Shown here piece after piece: positions 27,587 through 37,379 of a DNA stretch of 64,000 bases; within the stretch, counting starts at the first letter, position 1, and each line of letters begins with the position of its first letter. The stretch spans positions 744,001-808,000 of the forward strand of contig CP050848.1 of assembly GCA_014873095.1 (NCBI GenBank). The letters run 5' to 3'. A program made the position numbers and the translations under genes. The notes under the pieces are model-generated. The model did not search any database and was not told where the DNA came from. It was given only the letters and a program-made list of their open reading frames with translations. Source of the stretch: Planctomycetales bacterium ZRK34 (GTDB lineage Bacteria; Planctomycetota; Phycisphaerae; Phycisphaerales; Zrk34).

Positions 27587-29107
27587 ATGGCAATGCTGAA
27601 GAAACTGCAATATCGACTGTTTCACCCGACCATTAATCTGGGATGCGCCCTGTTGGCAGGTTGGCTGGCCGCCGCTCCCGCCACGGCGGAGGTGATCATC
27701 GACGATCCGTTCACCGACGGCGCCCGCACCAACGGCGCCGACCCGCAGGACTCAAGCTGGTCGGCCGGCACGGTGGCGGACGATCCGGTCATCGGCGATG
27801 GCAACGCCCTGTTCCGCGATGTGTCCGGCGGCTTCCAGAACACGACGACCAACTTCAGCTCGATTACGCTGGACTCGGCCCGCCGGGAAAAACTGCGCGT
27901 CGAGTTTGACCTGCACATCACCGAAGACCCCATCCCGGCGGCCGACGACGGGTTCCGCTTCGGGCTGCGCAACAGTTCCGACGGCACGCAGTACCACGCG
28001 CGTTTTGCGACAACCGCCGTCGACGGAACGACCAGCAACGTCGACCTGGCCAAAAACGGCACCGGCACCTTCGGCGGCGGCAGCCAGATCGGCCTGCAAA
28101 ACGACGCCAACGGCTCCTCCCTCAACGACAACGACCGCCACTACGCCCGCTTCACCGTTCAGTACACCAGCGCCGGCCGCATCGATCTCCGCGGCCGCAT
28201 CGATACGCAGGTCGTCGCTGCCGCCGACACCGGCGCCGGCGCCGCCAGCATCAACACCACCTTCAACCAGGGTGGCTTCCAGAACGGCTCGGCCGCGATG
28301 GATCATGCCATCGACAACTATCGCATCACCCGCTGGTACAACGTCATCGATGACACCTTCGACGTCGGCTCCACCCCCACCCTCGGCAATGACGGTGACG
28401 ACCCCAACGACAACGCCTGGTCCACCATCAGTTCCCCGAGCATCAGCCTTGTCAATGACGATGACATCACCACCGGGCAGATTGGCTCCAACAACGCCCT
28501 GCTGATGGAAACCAGCGGGACTTTCCAGAAGGCCCGCACGCAGTTTTCCGACGTGGTCCTCAAAAACAACTACTCGATCAGCGCCAGCTTCGACTTCCGC
28601 ATTCTGGACACCGTGGAAAGCCCGCTGGAAGACGCCGGCGGCGGCTTCCGCTTCGGGCTCTACGATGACGGCTCGGGCGTCAGCAGCGACACCGGCTATT
28701 TCGTCACCATGGGAACCGGCGCCAACGGCGGCCTGACCTTCATCGAAGACGGCTCGACCGGCGGCGACTTCCTCGGCGGCAGCGGACAGGAAACCCTCGG
28801 CAGCGTGGGCAGCTTCAACCTCGATGAAACCCTCGCCCACCTTGCCGAAATGGTGATCACCCGCGTCGACGCCACCACCGTGAGCATCGAACTCTACATC
28901 GACGGAAAATTCATCGGCTCGACGACCGACTCGACAGCCAACAACGGTGAGTTCACCTCGAGCTTCGGCGCCTTCGGCATCAGTTCCGGCAATTCATCCA
29001 ACGACTTCATCATCGACAATGTCGTGATCGACTACATGGTTCCGACCCCGGCCGCGTTGCCGGCAGGGTTAATCCTGATCTGCGGATTGGCCATGCGCCG
29101 CCGCTGA
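27587..29107 (+). CDS. Exported two-domain protein with PTPAALPAG signal, paralogue (cassette A)
   Basis: A 506-residue paralogue of the preceding gene product, with the same plan: signal peptide (cut after ATA), two copies of the domain (DDPFTDGARTNGADPQDSSW with FRFGLRNSSDG; then DDTFDVGSTPTLGNDGDDP with FRFGLYDDGSG), and a C-terminal VPTPAALPAGLILICGLAMR plus arginines. Gly-, Ser- and Asn-rich loops are frequent. GGAG lies eight bases before ATG 27587; the ATG at 27554 is rejected because the leader would start with non-signal residues. It is probably an adjacent gene duplication. Confidence 0.8.
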   Translation: MAMLKKLQYRLFHPTINLGCALLAGWLAAAPATAEVIIDDPFTDGARTNGADPQDSSWSAGTVADDPVIGDGNALFRDVSGGFQNTTTNFSSITLDSARREKLRVEFDLHITEDPIPAADDGFRFGLRNSSDGTQYHARFATTAVDGTTSNVDLAKNGTGTFGGGSQIGLQNDANGSSLNDNDRHYARFTVQYTSAGRIDLRGRIDTQVVAAADTGAGAASINTTFNQGGFQNGSAAMDHAIDNYRITRWYNVIDDTFDVGSTPTLGNDGDDPNDNAWSTISSPSISLVNDDDITTGQIGSNNALLMETSGTFQKARTQFSDVVLKNNYSISASFDFRILDTVESPLEDAGGGFRFGLYDDGSGVSSDTGYFVTMGTGANGGLTFIEDGSTGGDFLGGSGQETLGSVGSFNLDETLAHLAEMVITRVDATTVSIELYIDGKFIGSTTDSTANNGEFTSSFGAFGISSGNSSNDFIIDNVVIDYMVPTPAALPAGLILICGLAMRRR

Positions 29108-29132
29108 ACGCTACAATTGGATAGGCACATCC

Positions 29133-29837
29133 ATGCACCGACGAGGCTTCACACTCATTGAACTACTGGTGGTGGTGGCGATCATCGCCCTGCTGATCGC
29201 CATCCTGCTGCCCAGCCTGGCCAAGGCCCGAAGCGAGGCCCAACGCATCGCCTGCGCCGCCAACATGAAAACCATCGGCGGCGCAATCGCGATGTACGTC
29301 AACGAAAACCGGTGGTTCCTCCCCGGTCCATGCTGGTCCGGCCAGCAGGCCCAGTACCACAAAGGCTCAGGTCATCTCGCCTATTTCCTGTCGCCGATGC
29401 TCAACACTCCGATTTCCAGAGATTCCAGCGACAAACACATCTCACCGATTTTCCTGGACCCCGGCGCCAACCACGTGTTGCCGGACGTCACACCGCCGGG
29501 GATTGTCAAGATGTTCGTCTCCACCGGCAACGACCCCGGAGTTCACAACCCGCCGTTTAGCGCCATGCGGCGTTTGTTCGGCTACCCCGAATTTGACGGC
29601 AATCCCGAGGTTGATCCTAAGAAACTGACCAACCTGTCCAACCCCGCCACCGTCGACGCGCTGCACGACATCGACTACTGGACCAACCCCGGCACGTGGG
29701 CGACGTCGACCTATCCCGAACAGGTGCTCCGCGGCCCGGCCCATGGCTCGCCGGACGGATTTAACGCCATCCGCAACTACCTGTTTTACGATACTCACGT
29801 CGAGGTAAAATTCGTTCCGCGCCTGACCAGCGGCTGA
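29133..29837 (+). CDS. Pseudopilin-like protein (cassette A)
   Basis: A 234-residue protein with a five-residue prepilin leader (MHRRG) and the class III motif [20 protein letters not shown], then LPSLAKARSEAQRIACAANM. The C-terminal H-X9-DG type signature is degenerate: AIRNYLFYDTHVEVKF keeps only the D.HVE part. It closes cassette A, 25 bp after the second exported protein. Whether it forms pili or helps secretion of its neighbours is not known. Confidence 0.83.
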   Translation: MHRRGFTLIELLVVVAIIALLIAILLPSLAKARSEAQRIACAANMKTIGGAIAMYVNENRWFLPGPCWSGQQAQYHKGSGHLAYFLSPMLNTPISRDSSDKHISPIFLDPGANHVLPDVTPPGIVKMFVSTGNDPGVHNPPFSAMRRLFGYPEFDGNPEVDPKKLTNLSNPATVDALHDIDYWTNPGTWATSTYPEQVLRGPAHGSPDGFNAIRNYLFYDTHVEVKFVPRLTSG

Positions 29838-29964
29838 TTATCCGCTTTCTGGCAGGTCATTCAGAGACTGGCTACTTTTTTTTGGTTGTCTGTAAGATTT
29901 CATCCTGATCGGCACAGTTCACAGTAGCCGGGCGCTGCGATGCCCGGCGTGTAGTACGCTGTGG

Positions 29965-30525
29965 ATGAGGCCTATGGACCCCGCTGAAAGTTCACAACTT
30001 GCCATGAAGCGATTCGCCCGCCTGTGGGTCAGCGCCCAGACGGCGGTGGCGGCGTATGTGTTTTCCGCCATCCGCGACACGCACGAGGCTGAGGATGTGC
30101 TGCAACTCATCGCCGAGGCGGCCGTGGAGGACTTCGACCGTTACGACCCGCAGCGATCGTTCACCGGGTGGGTGCTCGGCATCGCCCGCCACCGTGTGCT
30201 GCACCACCTGCGCACGTGCCGGCGCGATCGTCACGTATTCGGCGACAAGGCCCTGATGCTGATCGCCGAGGCCCATGAGCGACTTGATCGCCAGGGGGAC
30301 GGCCGCCGCGAAGCCCTGTCGCACTGCCTGCAGAAACTCACCGATCGCCACCGCCGTCTGCTGAACCTCCGCTACGAGCAGGCGCTGGGACCGGGGGCGA
30401 TCGCGGATCAGATGGGCACCAGCGTCAACGCCATCAGCGTGGCGCTGCACCGTGTGCGACAGGGTCTGGCCGACTGCATCCGTCGCCGCATGGATTCAAT
30501 TGAGACGGGAGCATCACATGACTGA
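29965..30525 (+). CDS. ECF-type sigma factor (cassette B)
   Basis: A 186-residue sigma factor of the Rhodopirellula/Verrucomicrobium type. Region 2: AAYVFSAIRDTHEAEDVLQL, then YDPQRSFTGWVLGIARHRVL. Region 4: LTDRHRRLLNLRYEQALGPG with HTH AIADQMGTSVNAISVALHRV. It is more distant from the A and C sigma factors than those are from each other. ATG 29965 or ATG 29974 may be the start; neither has a strong ribosome site. The last eight bases overlap the FecR gene (ATGACTGA). The 127 bp before it include a GCCGGGC-N8-GCCCGGC hairpin at 29927-29948. Confidence 0.88.
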   Translation: MRPMDPAESSQLAMKRFARLWVSAQTAVAAYVFSAIRDTHEAEDVLQLIAEAAVEDFDRYDPQRSFTGWVLGIARHRVLHHLRTCRRDRHVFGDKALMLIAEAHERLDRQGDGRREALSHCLQKLTDRHRRLLNLRYEQALGPGAIADQMGTSVNAISVALHRVRQGLADCIRRRMDSIETGASHD

Positions 30526-32050
30526 CCCGATGCTCCAACAGATCGACGCCTACCTCGACGGCACGCTCGAAGCGGCCGCCATGCGACAACTCGAAACGTG
30601 GATCGAAACCGACCCCGACGCGGCGGATCTGTTTGCCGAGCGCAGTTACCTGGACTGGTATCTGCGTGAAGGATCGCAGGCGAATGTTCACCCGGAGCAG
30701 TTGCCGCCGACGCTGAAGTTGAGCCCTGCATGGCGAAGCCGAAGCGCCTGGTATGCTGCCGCCGCGATGTTGCTGCTGGCGGCTGTCGCCTGGTTCCTGT
30801 TCGTCCCAAACGATCAGCCCCCGAGTTCCAACCTCTCGACGATGACCACATCATCGTCGATCGCCATGCTTACAGATCATTCCGACGATGCGATCTTCGA
30901 TAACGAATCACACTCACCCCGGCTCGGACAGGAACTGGCCCCCGGTCCGATTCGCCTGATCGCCGGCAACGCTCAAATTCTGTTTCACTCCGGCGCCGTG
31001 GTCGACCTGACCGGTCCGTGCGAATTCGAGATGCTCGGGCCGAACCAAGGCCGCCTGAACCTGGGCCGACTTGAAGCCCTGGTCAATCGACAGGCGCGGG
31101 GGTTCACGATAAGCATGCCCGGCAGCGGCCGCCTGATCGACCTGGGGACTCGGTTTACCGCACAGATCGAGCCCCAGGGCATCACTCAAGTGGCGGTGAT
31201 GCAAGGCCGCGTGCGGTGGGAGTTGCCTGATCATGAACCGGTGGTGTTGACCGCAGGCCAGAGCGACAGTTGGTTCAAAGGCATGCTGGCCAGTCAGACG
31301 ACCGAAGCGACTGCGTCTGAAACGCCGATCGCGGTATTCGATTTCAACGGCCAGTCTACGACCGGCGAGCCGGGCGGTTCGTGGCGAGCGGTCGACAATA
31401 TTCAACCATGGCATGACGGCGCGATCGTGCTCGATGGCGGCACCGAAGACAAACCTGCAAGACGCACGGTGTTCGTCGACTTGAACACGAATGCCCGATG
31501 GGCGCTGGCCCGGGCCGAGACCCTGATCGCCGCCGACCCGGATGGCTCGGTTGGTGGTGATACCTGGCTGTGCTGGACGATGCAGGGGTCTAACCCCCAG
31601 CCGATGAGCTGGGCGGGTTTGAGCCTGTTCGATGGATCCGACGATCGTAAATCCGCAGAGCGCCTGTTCATCGGCAAGGCCTTGGGACACATGGCGTACT
31701 CGTATGCGGTCCCCTACGGCGGCGGCAATGCCGATCTGGATGTGGACCCAACCACCACAACGATCGATCGCCGCATGATGGACGATCAGCGGCATCGCCT
31801 GGTGATGCGGATTCAGTGGCGCCAGGGACCGGACCTTGTATCGATATGGATCGACCCTGACGTGACGCGCCAGACGCCGGACCAGCCGCATGCCGTGATC
31901 CACGCGATCGAGACACGGTTTGATCGACTGCGTTTTGAATGTGGCAACGGCAGCGGCGTGTGGAAGTTCGACGATCTACGAGTCGGTCCGACATGGCGCA
32001 GCGTGTTGCCGAAAACTCCTGACGACCTCGATGCCTCCGGAACCCCATGA
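30518..32050 (+). CDS. FecR-like anti-sigma/sensor with LamG-like C-terminus (cassette B)
   Basis: A 510-residue membrane protein. Cytoplasmic N-terminus (DPMLQQIDAYLDGTLEAAAM), membrane helix about residues 73-94, then a FecR domain with VVDLTGPCEFEMLGPNQG, RGFTISM and LIDLGTRFTAQI. The C-terminal part (about 270-500), ending KFDDLRVGPTWRSV, is like the LamG/jelly-roll domains that many planctomycete FecR proteins carry. GGGAG precedes ATG 30518; the frame extends 22 codons upstream inside the sigma gene, but that would give a non-family N-terminus. Confidence 0.85.
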   Translation: MTDPMLQQIDAYLDGTLEAAAMRQLETWIETDPDAADLFAERSYLDWYLREGSQANVHPEQLPPTLKLSPAWRSRSAWYAAAAMLLLAAVAWFLFVPNDQPPSSNLSTMTTSSSIAMLTDHSDDAIFDNESHSPRLGQELAPGPIRLIAGNAQILFHSGAVVDLTGPCEFEMLGPNQGRLNLGRLEALVNRQARGFTISMPGSGRLIDLGTRFTAQIEPQGITQVAVMQGRVRWELPDHEPVVLTAGQSDSWFKGMLASQTTEATASETPIAVFDFNGQSTTGEPGGSWRAVDNIQPWHDGAIVLDGGTEDKPARRTVFVDLNTNARWALARAETLIAADPDGSVGGDTWLCWTMQGSNPQPMSWAGLSLFDGSDDRKSAERLFIGKALGHMAYSYAVPYGGGNADLDVDPTTTTIDRRMMDDQRHRLVMRIQWRQGPDLVSIWIDPDVTRQTPDQPHAVIHAIETRFDRLRFECGNGSGVWKFDDLRVGPTWRSVLPKTPDDLDASGTP

Positions 32051-32166
32051 AGATCAACCAACCCGATGGGACATCACGCGATCATGACAACTCCGACCCC
32101 ACAACACCTGATTCGGCTGACGTCCCAACGGTTTCACGAAACCCCAATCCTTCAGGAGAAATTCAG

Positions 32167-32997
32167 ATGAGCTCGAAGCTTCTTGTTTTCGCATCGTGGA
32201 TGCTCGCGATGGCATTGACTGTCAGCGCCGCCCAGGCCGGCATCATCCAGACCGGGTCCGGCGGAACCACTGACCCCGGCCCCTGGACCAGCGGCGTCGT
32301 GACCGATTCCTTCACCGCCATGTCCGTCATCCCCGCCAACTTCGGCGCGCTCTACGACAACGGCACGGGTCTTGTCGGCGGCGGCGCCGTCTCCGGCGAC
32401 CTGTACTACGCCTTCACCTCACGTCCGCTGGATCGCACCGGCGACACGCTGCTGCCTGCCGGCAGTTCCCCGCTCACGCCACATTCCCCATCAAGCTCCT
32501 TTGCCGCCGGCCAACTCGTGGGCACTTCCCCTTCCCTGGGCATCAGTCAGAGCTACGGGCACTACGGCCTGGGGCGCTACATCGGCGCCGATGGCACCAG
32601 CGGCATCAGTGACTTCTCCACACGCATCGATCTGGGCGCCGAGCGCGTGCAGCTTTTCGAGGTGCACATTCACTTCAACGCATCGGCCAACGATACCGCC
32701 ACGATCCTCATGAGCGTCTATGACAACCTCCCCGGCCAACGCCAACCCCTCGCCAGCGACACGCCTGATTACACCCGGACCATGACGGGCATCTCGGGCG
32801 ATTTCGCTTTCGATTCGTTCCAGTACATATCCGGTACGGGCAATGCCAACCCCGCCCGATGGGTTTTCTCCGACGTCGTCTTCGCCACCGCCGACGGTGA
32901 AGCCGCCGCCAGCATTCTGGCCGTTCCGGAACCCGCGTCCTTCGGCCTGCTGGCCGCTGGGGGACTGCTCATGGGACTGCGCCGACGTCTTGCCTGA
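32167..32997 (+). CDS. PEP-CTERM exported protein (cassette B)
   Basis: A 276-residue exported protein with a signal peptide ([20 protein letters not shown], cut after QAG) and a C-terminal PEP-CTERM signal ([20 protein letters not shown], basic end). The body is rich in Gly, Ser and Thr and contains a beta-rich stretch [21 protein letters not shown] do not recognise a catalytic motif. AGGAG lies nine bases before ATG 32167; the frame is open for 40 codons upstream, but that part is not signal-like. It lies between the FecR and pseudopilin genes of cassette B. Confidence 0.82.
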   Translation: MSSKLLVFASWMLAMALTVSAAQAGIIQTGSGGTTDPGPWTSGVVTDSFTAMSVIPANFGALYDNGTGLVGGGAVSGDLYYAFTSRPLDRTGDTLLPAGSSPLTPHSPSSSFAAGQLVGTSPSLGISQSYGHYGLGRYIGADGTSGISDFSTRIDLGAERVQLFEVHIHFNASANDTATILMSVYDNLPGQRQPLASDTPDYTRTMTGISGDFAFDSFQYISGTGNANPARWVFSDVVFATADGEAAASILAVPEPASFGLLAAGGLLMGLRRRLA

Positions 32998-33080
32998 TCG
33001 GATCGCCTGCACGCGATCGCCCAGTGAGAACCGTGCGGTCGCTTTTGAGTACGAAGCGTACATTTCCGAGAGCTGGTCGC

Positions 33081-33890
33081 ATGCGACAACGCGGCTTCAC
33101 ATTGATCGAACTACTCGTGGTGGTGGCGATCATCGCACTGCTGATCGCAATCCTCCTGCCGGCGCTGGGCAAGGCCCGGATGACCGCCAAGCTAATCGCC
33201 TGTGCCGCGCACAATCGTGAAATCGGCATGGCGTCCAACCTGCACCTGATCGAACACAGGCAACGTTATCCCCTGGCCGGGCAGATCAGCGACTACTCCA
33301 TCAAAGGCTCAGCGACCAGGTACCTGCGGCAATGGGATGACGCCGGCGGCAGATACCCCTTGGCGTTGTATGCGGCGCTGGGGCAATACATGAACATCAC
33401 AATCCGCACGGATTCCAGAGCAAACATGCAAACGGACGTGCAGGACGCCGAGCGCATGGCCGTCTATGCCTGCCCCGCACAGGCGGAAGTGGCGACCGGT
33501 CTGACGCTGGCAAGCAGCGGTTGGCACGCGCCATTTGAGCGGACCAGCTATGGATTCAACGAGGCGGTGTTCGGCTCGGAAGCCGGCCAACTGCGCGTCC
33601 GCGGAGAGGCGAGCCGCATCAAGCTTCCTTCCAGCACGATGCTGTTCGCCGACTCAAAGCCACGTGATGACGACGGCTCCGGCGTCAACTGGGTCGCCTA
33701 CTTCAACAAGTCCGATGACACGACCATGCTCAACGTCTGGCAGAATGTGCTGGCCGGCCAGGCCAATCAGATCGACGAGGAACGCCACGACGGCATGATG
33801 TCGGTCACTTACGCCGACGGCCACGCCGCGGGCATTCGCATCACCCCCACCGAACTGGACAGCGTCTACCTGTCCAAGGGCCTGAAGTAA
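33081..33890 (+). CDS. Pseudopilin-like H-X9-DG protein (cassette B)
   Basis: A 269-residue protein: short leader (MRQRG), class III motif [20 protein letters not shown], then [20 protein letters not shown]. It has the complete H-X9-DG signature near the C-terminus ([18 protein letters not shown]). A GAGAG-like ribosome site precedes ATG 33081; the frame is open 19 codons upstream. It is the last gene of cassette B; the sulfatase gene begins 84 bp later. Confidence 0.85.
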   Translation: MRQRGFTLIELLVVVAIIALLIAILLPALGKARMTAKLIACAAHNREIGMASNLHLIEHRQRYPLAGQISDYSIKGSATRYLRQWDDAGGRYPLALYAALGQYMNITIRTDSRANMQTDVQDAERMAVYACPAQAEVATGLTLASSGWHAPFERTSYGFNEAVFGSEAGQLRVRGEASRIKLPSSTMLFADSKPRDDDGSGVNWVAYFNKSDDTTMLNVWQNVLAGQANQIDEERHDGMMSVTYADGHAAGIRITPTELDSVYLSKGLK

Positions 33891-33974
33891 CCTCGACACT
33901 TCACTGACGCACGATTACAATCGATTATTAACCCCGCCGCCGTGATCGCGTCCACATCCAGCGAGGTGTTACCC

Positions 33975-35444
33975 ATGAATCGTGCGTTGATCGCAATCGC
34001 GTTGTTGATTGTATTTGTCGGGGGAGTTTCACCCTCGGTTTTCTCCGCCGAGCCGTCGACGCGCCCGCCGAACATCGTGTTCATCCTTGCCGACGATCTG
34101 GGCTACGCCGAGCTCGGGTGCTTCGGGCAGACGAAAATCAAAACACCGAATATCGATCGGCTCGCCGCCGAGGGGATGAAGCTGACCCAGCACTACGCAG
34201 GCAACGCGGTGTGCGCCCCGTCGCGCTGCGTGTTGATGACCGGCATGCACCCCGGTCACGCCACGATCCGCAACAACCGCGAGCACAAACCCGAAGGTCA
34301 GCAACCGATGCACGCCGCGGATGTCACCCTTGCCGAGCTTTTGAAAACGCGCGGCTATACCACCGGCGCGTTCGGCAAATGGGGACTGGGCTTCCCCGGC
34401 TCCGAGGGCGATGCGCTGAACCAGGGCTTCGACCACTTCTACGGTTACAACTGCCAGCGCCACGCCCACAGCATCTACCCCGCCTACCTGTGGGATGACG
34501 ACCAGCGCGTCACGCTGAACAACAACCCGCCCGTGCCCGGTCATGCCAAGTTTCCCAAGGACGCTGATCCGAACGACCCCGCCGCCTATGCCCGTTTCAA
34601 AGGCACCGACTACGCCCCCGATCGCATCAACACCGCCGCACTCGACTTCATCCGCCGGAACAAGGACAACCCCTTCTACTGCTACTACCCGACGGTGATT
34701 CCGCACCTGGCGCTTCAGGTGCCGGATGATGAACTCGCCCCGTATCTGGGTAAGTGGCCCGAGACCCCCGCGATCAAGGCGGCCTACACCCCGCATCAAA
34801 CCCCGCGCGCCGCTTATGCCGCGTTCATCTCACATCTCGATGCCAACGTCGGCCGTGTGCTCGACCTGCTCGACACGCTGGGCCTGACCGACAACACAAT
34901 CGTCGTGTTCACCTCCGACAATGGCGCGACCTATCTGCGGGAAGTCGACTACGAGTTCTTTCAGAGCGTCGGCCCGCTGCGTGGGCTCAAAGGTTCGCTC
35001 TACGAAGGCGGCGTCCGCGTGCCGGCGATCGTCCGCTGGCCCGGGCATGTCAAACCCGGCTCGTCCAGCGACTTTGTCAGCGGCTTCGAAGACTGGCTGC
35101 CGACGCTGGCCCAAATCGTCGGCATCAAAACACCCGACAACGTCGATGGCATCAGCCTGGTCCCCACGCTGACCGGCAAATCACAACCAGCCCGTGACTT
35201 TCTCTACCGTGAATTCAGCGGGTATGGCGGGCAGCAGTCCGTTCGCGTCGGCGACTGGAAGGCGATCCGCCAGCAGCTTCGCAAAGGCAAGGTCGTCACC
35301 GAGTTGTACAACCTCGCCGACGACATCGCCGAGCAGCACGACCTGGCCGCCGACCACCCCGACCGAGTCAAAACCCTCGAAGCGATCATGCGCCGCGAGC
35401 ACACCGCCAGCCAGTTGTTTCCGCTGCAGACCATCGATCCCTGA
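33975..35444 (+). CDS. Exported type I sulfatase
   Basis: Hydrolyses sulfate esters, probably of sulfated polysaccharides or glycosaminoglycans. It has 489 residues with a signal peptide (cut near VFSAE). The metal-binding start NIVFILADDLGYAELGCFGQ and the modification motif CAPSR (in NAVCAPSRCVLMTGMHPGH) are present, so the Cys is the formylglycine precursor used by anaerobic- and aerobic-type maturases. TGAFGKWGLGFPG and the later VFTSDNGAT supply further active-site residues. GCGAGGTG precedes ATG 33975. It is placed between cassettes B and C. Its exact substrate is undetermined. Confidence 0.92.
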   Translation: MNRALIAIALLIVFVGGVSPSVFSAEPSTRPPNIVFILADDLGYAELGCFGQTKIKTPNIDRLAAEGMKLTQHYAGNAVCAPSRCVLMTGMHPGHATIRNNREHKPEGQQPMHAADVTLAELLKTRGYTTGAFGKWGLGFPGSEGDALNQGFDHFYGYNCQRHAHSIYPAYLWDDDQRVTLNNNPPVPGHAKFPKDADPNDPAAYARFKGTDYAPDRINTAALDFIRRNKDNPFYCYYPTVIPHLALQVPDDELAPYLGKWPETPAIKAAYTPHQTPRAAYAAFISHLDANVGRVLDLLDTLGLTDNTIVVFTSDNGATYLREVDYEFFQSVGPLRGLKGSLYEGGVRVPAIVRWPGHVKPGSSSDFVSGFEDWLPTLAQIVGIKTPDNVDGISLVPTLTGKSQPARDFLYREFSGYGGQQSVRVGDWKAIRQQLRKGKVVTELYNLADDIAEQHDLAADHPDRVKTLEAIMRREHTASQLFPLQTIDP

Positions 35445-35576
35445 ATCGGGGTGTAACTGTTCCCGGCCGCGGCTCATCATAGGTTAGCAATGAGTTGCTG
35501 CTGCATGACAGAACGCCGCACCAGACCGCGGCTGAACCTTTGCCGCCACGAGGATCGCCTGCTACGCTATCGCCAG

Positions 35577-36179
35577 ATGAACCGCAGCTACACTGATGAA
35601 ACCGTGCTTGTAACGGGTCTGCGCGATGGGGACGAAGCAGCCTACGAATATCTTGTGCGCGAGCATGGCGGGCGCCTGCTGTCCGTGATCCGACGGATTC
35701 TCCGCAACGAGGATGAATCCGCCGACGCGTTGCAGGACACGTTCATCGCGGCGTTCAAGAATATCGACCGCTTCGAAGGCGCCGCCAAGCTCACGACCTG
35801 GCTGCACCAGATCGCGGTCAATGCCGCCCTGATGAAGCTCCGTAAAAAGCGGAATATTCACGAGCGATCGGTTGAAGATCTGCTGCCGCAGTTTCTGGAC
35901 GACGGGCATCGCGCCGACGTGGGGCCGACTTGGACGCTGACGGCCGATCAGGTCGCCGAGCAGGCCGAACTCACCGGCGTGGTGCATGAGCAGATCGCGG
36001 CCTTGCCGGATCAGTATCGAGAGGTGATCGTGCTGCGTGACATCGAGCAGGTGTCCACTGACGAAGCGGCACAGGTTCTGAACATCACCCCGGGCGCCTT
36101 GAAGGTGCGACTGCACCGCGCACGCCAGGCGTTAAGAAAGCTGCTGGAGCCGCACATGGCCGGCGAGAAAAGCGCATGA
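35577..36179 (+). CDS. ECF sigma factor
   Basis: A 200-residue sigma factor of classical ECF (RpoE-like) type, unlike the three FecR-linked ones. Region 2: GDEAAYEYLVREHGGRLLSV, ESADALQDTFIAAFKNIDRF and LTTWLHQIAVNAALMKLR. Region 4: LPDQYREVIVLRDIEQVSTD with EAAQVLNITPGALKVRLHRA. I took ATG 35577 as the start; an in-frame ATG at 35490 would add a Cys/Arg-rich tail that looks non-native. It overlaps the zinc-finger anti-sigma gene by four bases (ATGA). Confidence 0.92.
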   Translation: MNRSYTDETVLVTGLRDGDEAAYEYLVREHGGRLLSVIRRILRNEDESADALQDTFIAAFKNIDRFEGAAKLTTWLHQIAVNAALMKLRKKRNIHERSVEDLLPQFLDDGHRADVGPTWTLTADQVAEQAELTGVVHEQIAALPDQYREVIVLRDIEQVSTDEAAQVLNITPGALKVRLHRARQALRKLLEPHMAGEKSA

Positions 36180-36445
36180 TTAAAAAGTGTAAAAAATGCA
36201 TCGAGTTTCTGGCTGACTATCTCGAGGGCGAGCTGCCTGAAGATCAGGCGGCCGAGTTCGAAATGCACCTGAATCTCTGCCCGCCGTGCCGCGAATACCT
36301 CAACAGTTATCGCGAGACGATCAAGCTGACGCGCAAGTGCATGTGTGACCATCCCGAGCACGAGGACGACTGCAAGAGCCCGCCCCAAATGCCCGAGTCG
36401 CTGGTGCAGGCGATCATCAAAGCGTGCAAAAGCAAAGACGAATAA
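36176..36445 (+). CDS. Zinc-finger anti-sigma factor (soluble)
   Basis: An 89-residue partner of the ECF factor directly upstream. It shows the zf-HC2 / ZAS pattern: CIEFLADYLEGELPEDQ followed by the metal site HLNLCPPC, and extra Cys residues (KKCKKC at the start, CMCDHPEHEDDC later). There is no membrane helix, so it should be cytoplasmic and may respond to redox state or metal. In known cases the ZAS protein holds the sigma factor inactive until its Cys residues are oxidised or zinc is lost. It is translationally coupled by a four-base overlap. Confidence 0.85.
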   Translation: MIKKCKKCIEFLADYLEGELPEDQAAEFEMHLNLCPPCREYLNSYRETIKLTRKCMCDHPEHEDDCKSPPQMPESLVQAIIKACKSKDE

Positions 36446-36498
36446 CGCCTCAAGCCTCACATGGCCGCTCACACCTCAAGGCCAACACCGCATATCAA

Positions 36499-37308
36499 TC
36501 AGACCCGGCGGCGGCGCAAAAGTATCGCACACCCGGCGACCAGCAGCGAGCAAGTTCCCGGCTCGGGTACGATGATCGACGTGATAAATGCGAAATCGTC
36601 AACGCCGGTGTAAGCGGTGTTGTTGCTGATGTTCACGACCACACGCACGATGCTTTCACCTTCCGGCGCCACGATGCCGAAGAACGTGTCATCACCGCCG
36701 TTTGAACTGGCGATATTGCTCGGAATGGAGATCACCACATCGTTGGTGAACCGTACGAGCACAGTCACATCCTGCGGGAAAGAAGCATTGGCGCGTGACA
36801 GAACCGTCAGCCCCACGGCGGTGACCGCTTCGCCTGGCGCCCCTCCGGTGATCGCACCGAAATCAAACCAGAAATCCGAGCTGCTGATCTGGGCCAGAAA
36901 CTGGCTGCCCGAAATGGCCGTGCGTTCTGAGAATGAACCGGGCCCGGTGTAGTCGCCGCTTTCGATGTCGGTGACACGCAGCGACTTGGCGCCGCCGGCA
37001 TAACTGACGTCGAACGTGTCGGACACGGGATACGTGCCGGAGGTGTTCGGGTCTGTCAGCGTGCCGCTGTCGAAGTTGACCACGCCGCCGAAGCCCGCTG
37101 CATACGCCGCGGCGATCTGCGTGGTGAATGTGCTCAGACTCAACTGATTCGGGTTGGCATCGCTGGTGGCGACCGTGTCGACGGCGTTGGTCTGCACGGA
37201 ATTTTCGTCGTAGACACCGACGGCGGTGAAAGCGGCTTGCGTCGGCCCTGCGCTCAGCAGCGCCGCGGCGACCATGGCCATGATCATTTGTATGGTGTTG
37301 AACTTCAT
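36499..37308 (-). CDS. PEP-CTERM exported protein (cassette C)
   Basis: A 269-residue exported protein with a signal peptide (MKFNTIQMIMAMVAAALLSA, cut after TQA) and a C-terminal PEP-CTERM signal (VPEPGTCSLLVAGCAILLRR). The Cys residues in the hydrophobic part are unusual for this signal. The body has a discoidin/beta-sandwich look (FWFDFGAITGG, VTAVGLTVLSRANASFPQDV). AGGAG precedes ATG 37308; 18 further codons are open upstream. It is the last gene of cassette C, after FecR and pseudopilin genes. Confidence 0.82.
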   Translation of the reverse strand: MKFNTIQMIMAMVAAALLSAGPTQAAFTAVGVYDENSVQTNAVDTVATSDANPNQLSLSTFTTQIAAAYAAGFGGVVNFDSGTLTDPNTSGTYPVSDTFDVSYAGGAKSLRVTDIESGDYTGPGSFSERTAISGSQFLAQISSSDFWFDFGAITGGAPGEAVTAVGLTVLSRANASFPQDVTVLVRFTNDVVISIPSNIASSNGGDDTFFGIVAPEGESIVRVVVNISNNTAYTGVDDFAFITSIIVPEPGTCSLLVAGCAILLRRRRV

Positions 37309-37379
37309 TCGATTTCTCCTTAGCACAAAGGTGACTTGTTGATGGGGCAAGTGATGTTTCATGATGTGAATCGACCGGG

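Noticed and set aside
26000..29107. Possible insertion element because of the tandem duplicate genes
   Set aside because: No transposase or terminal inverted repeats; ordinary gene duplication explains it.
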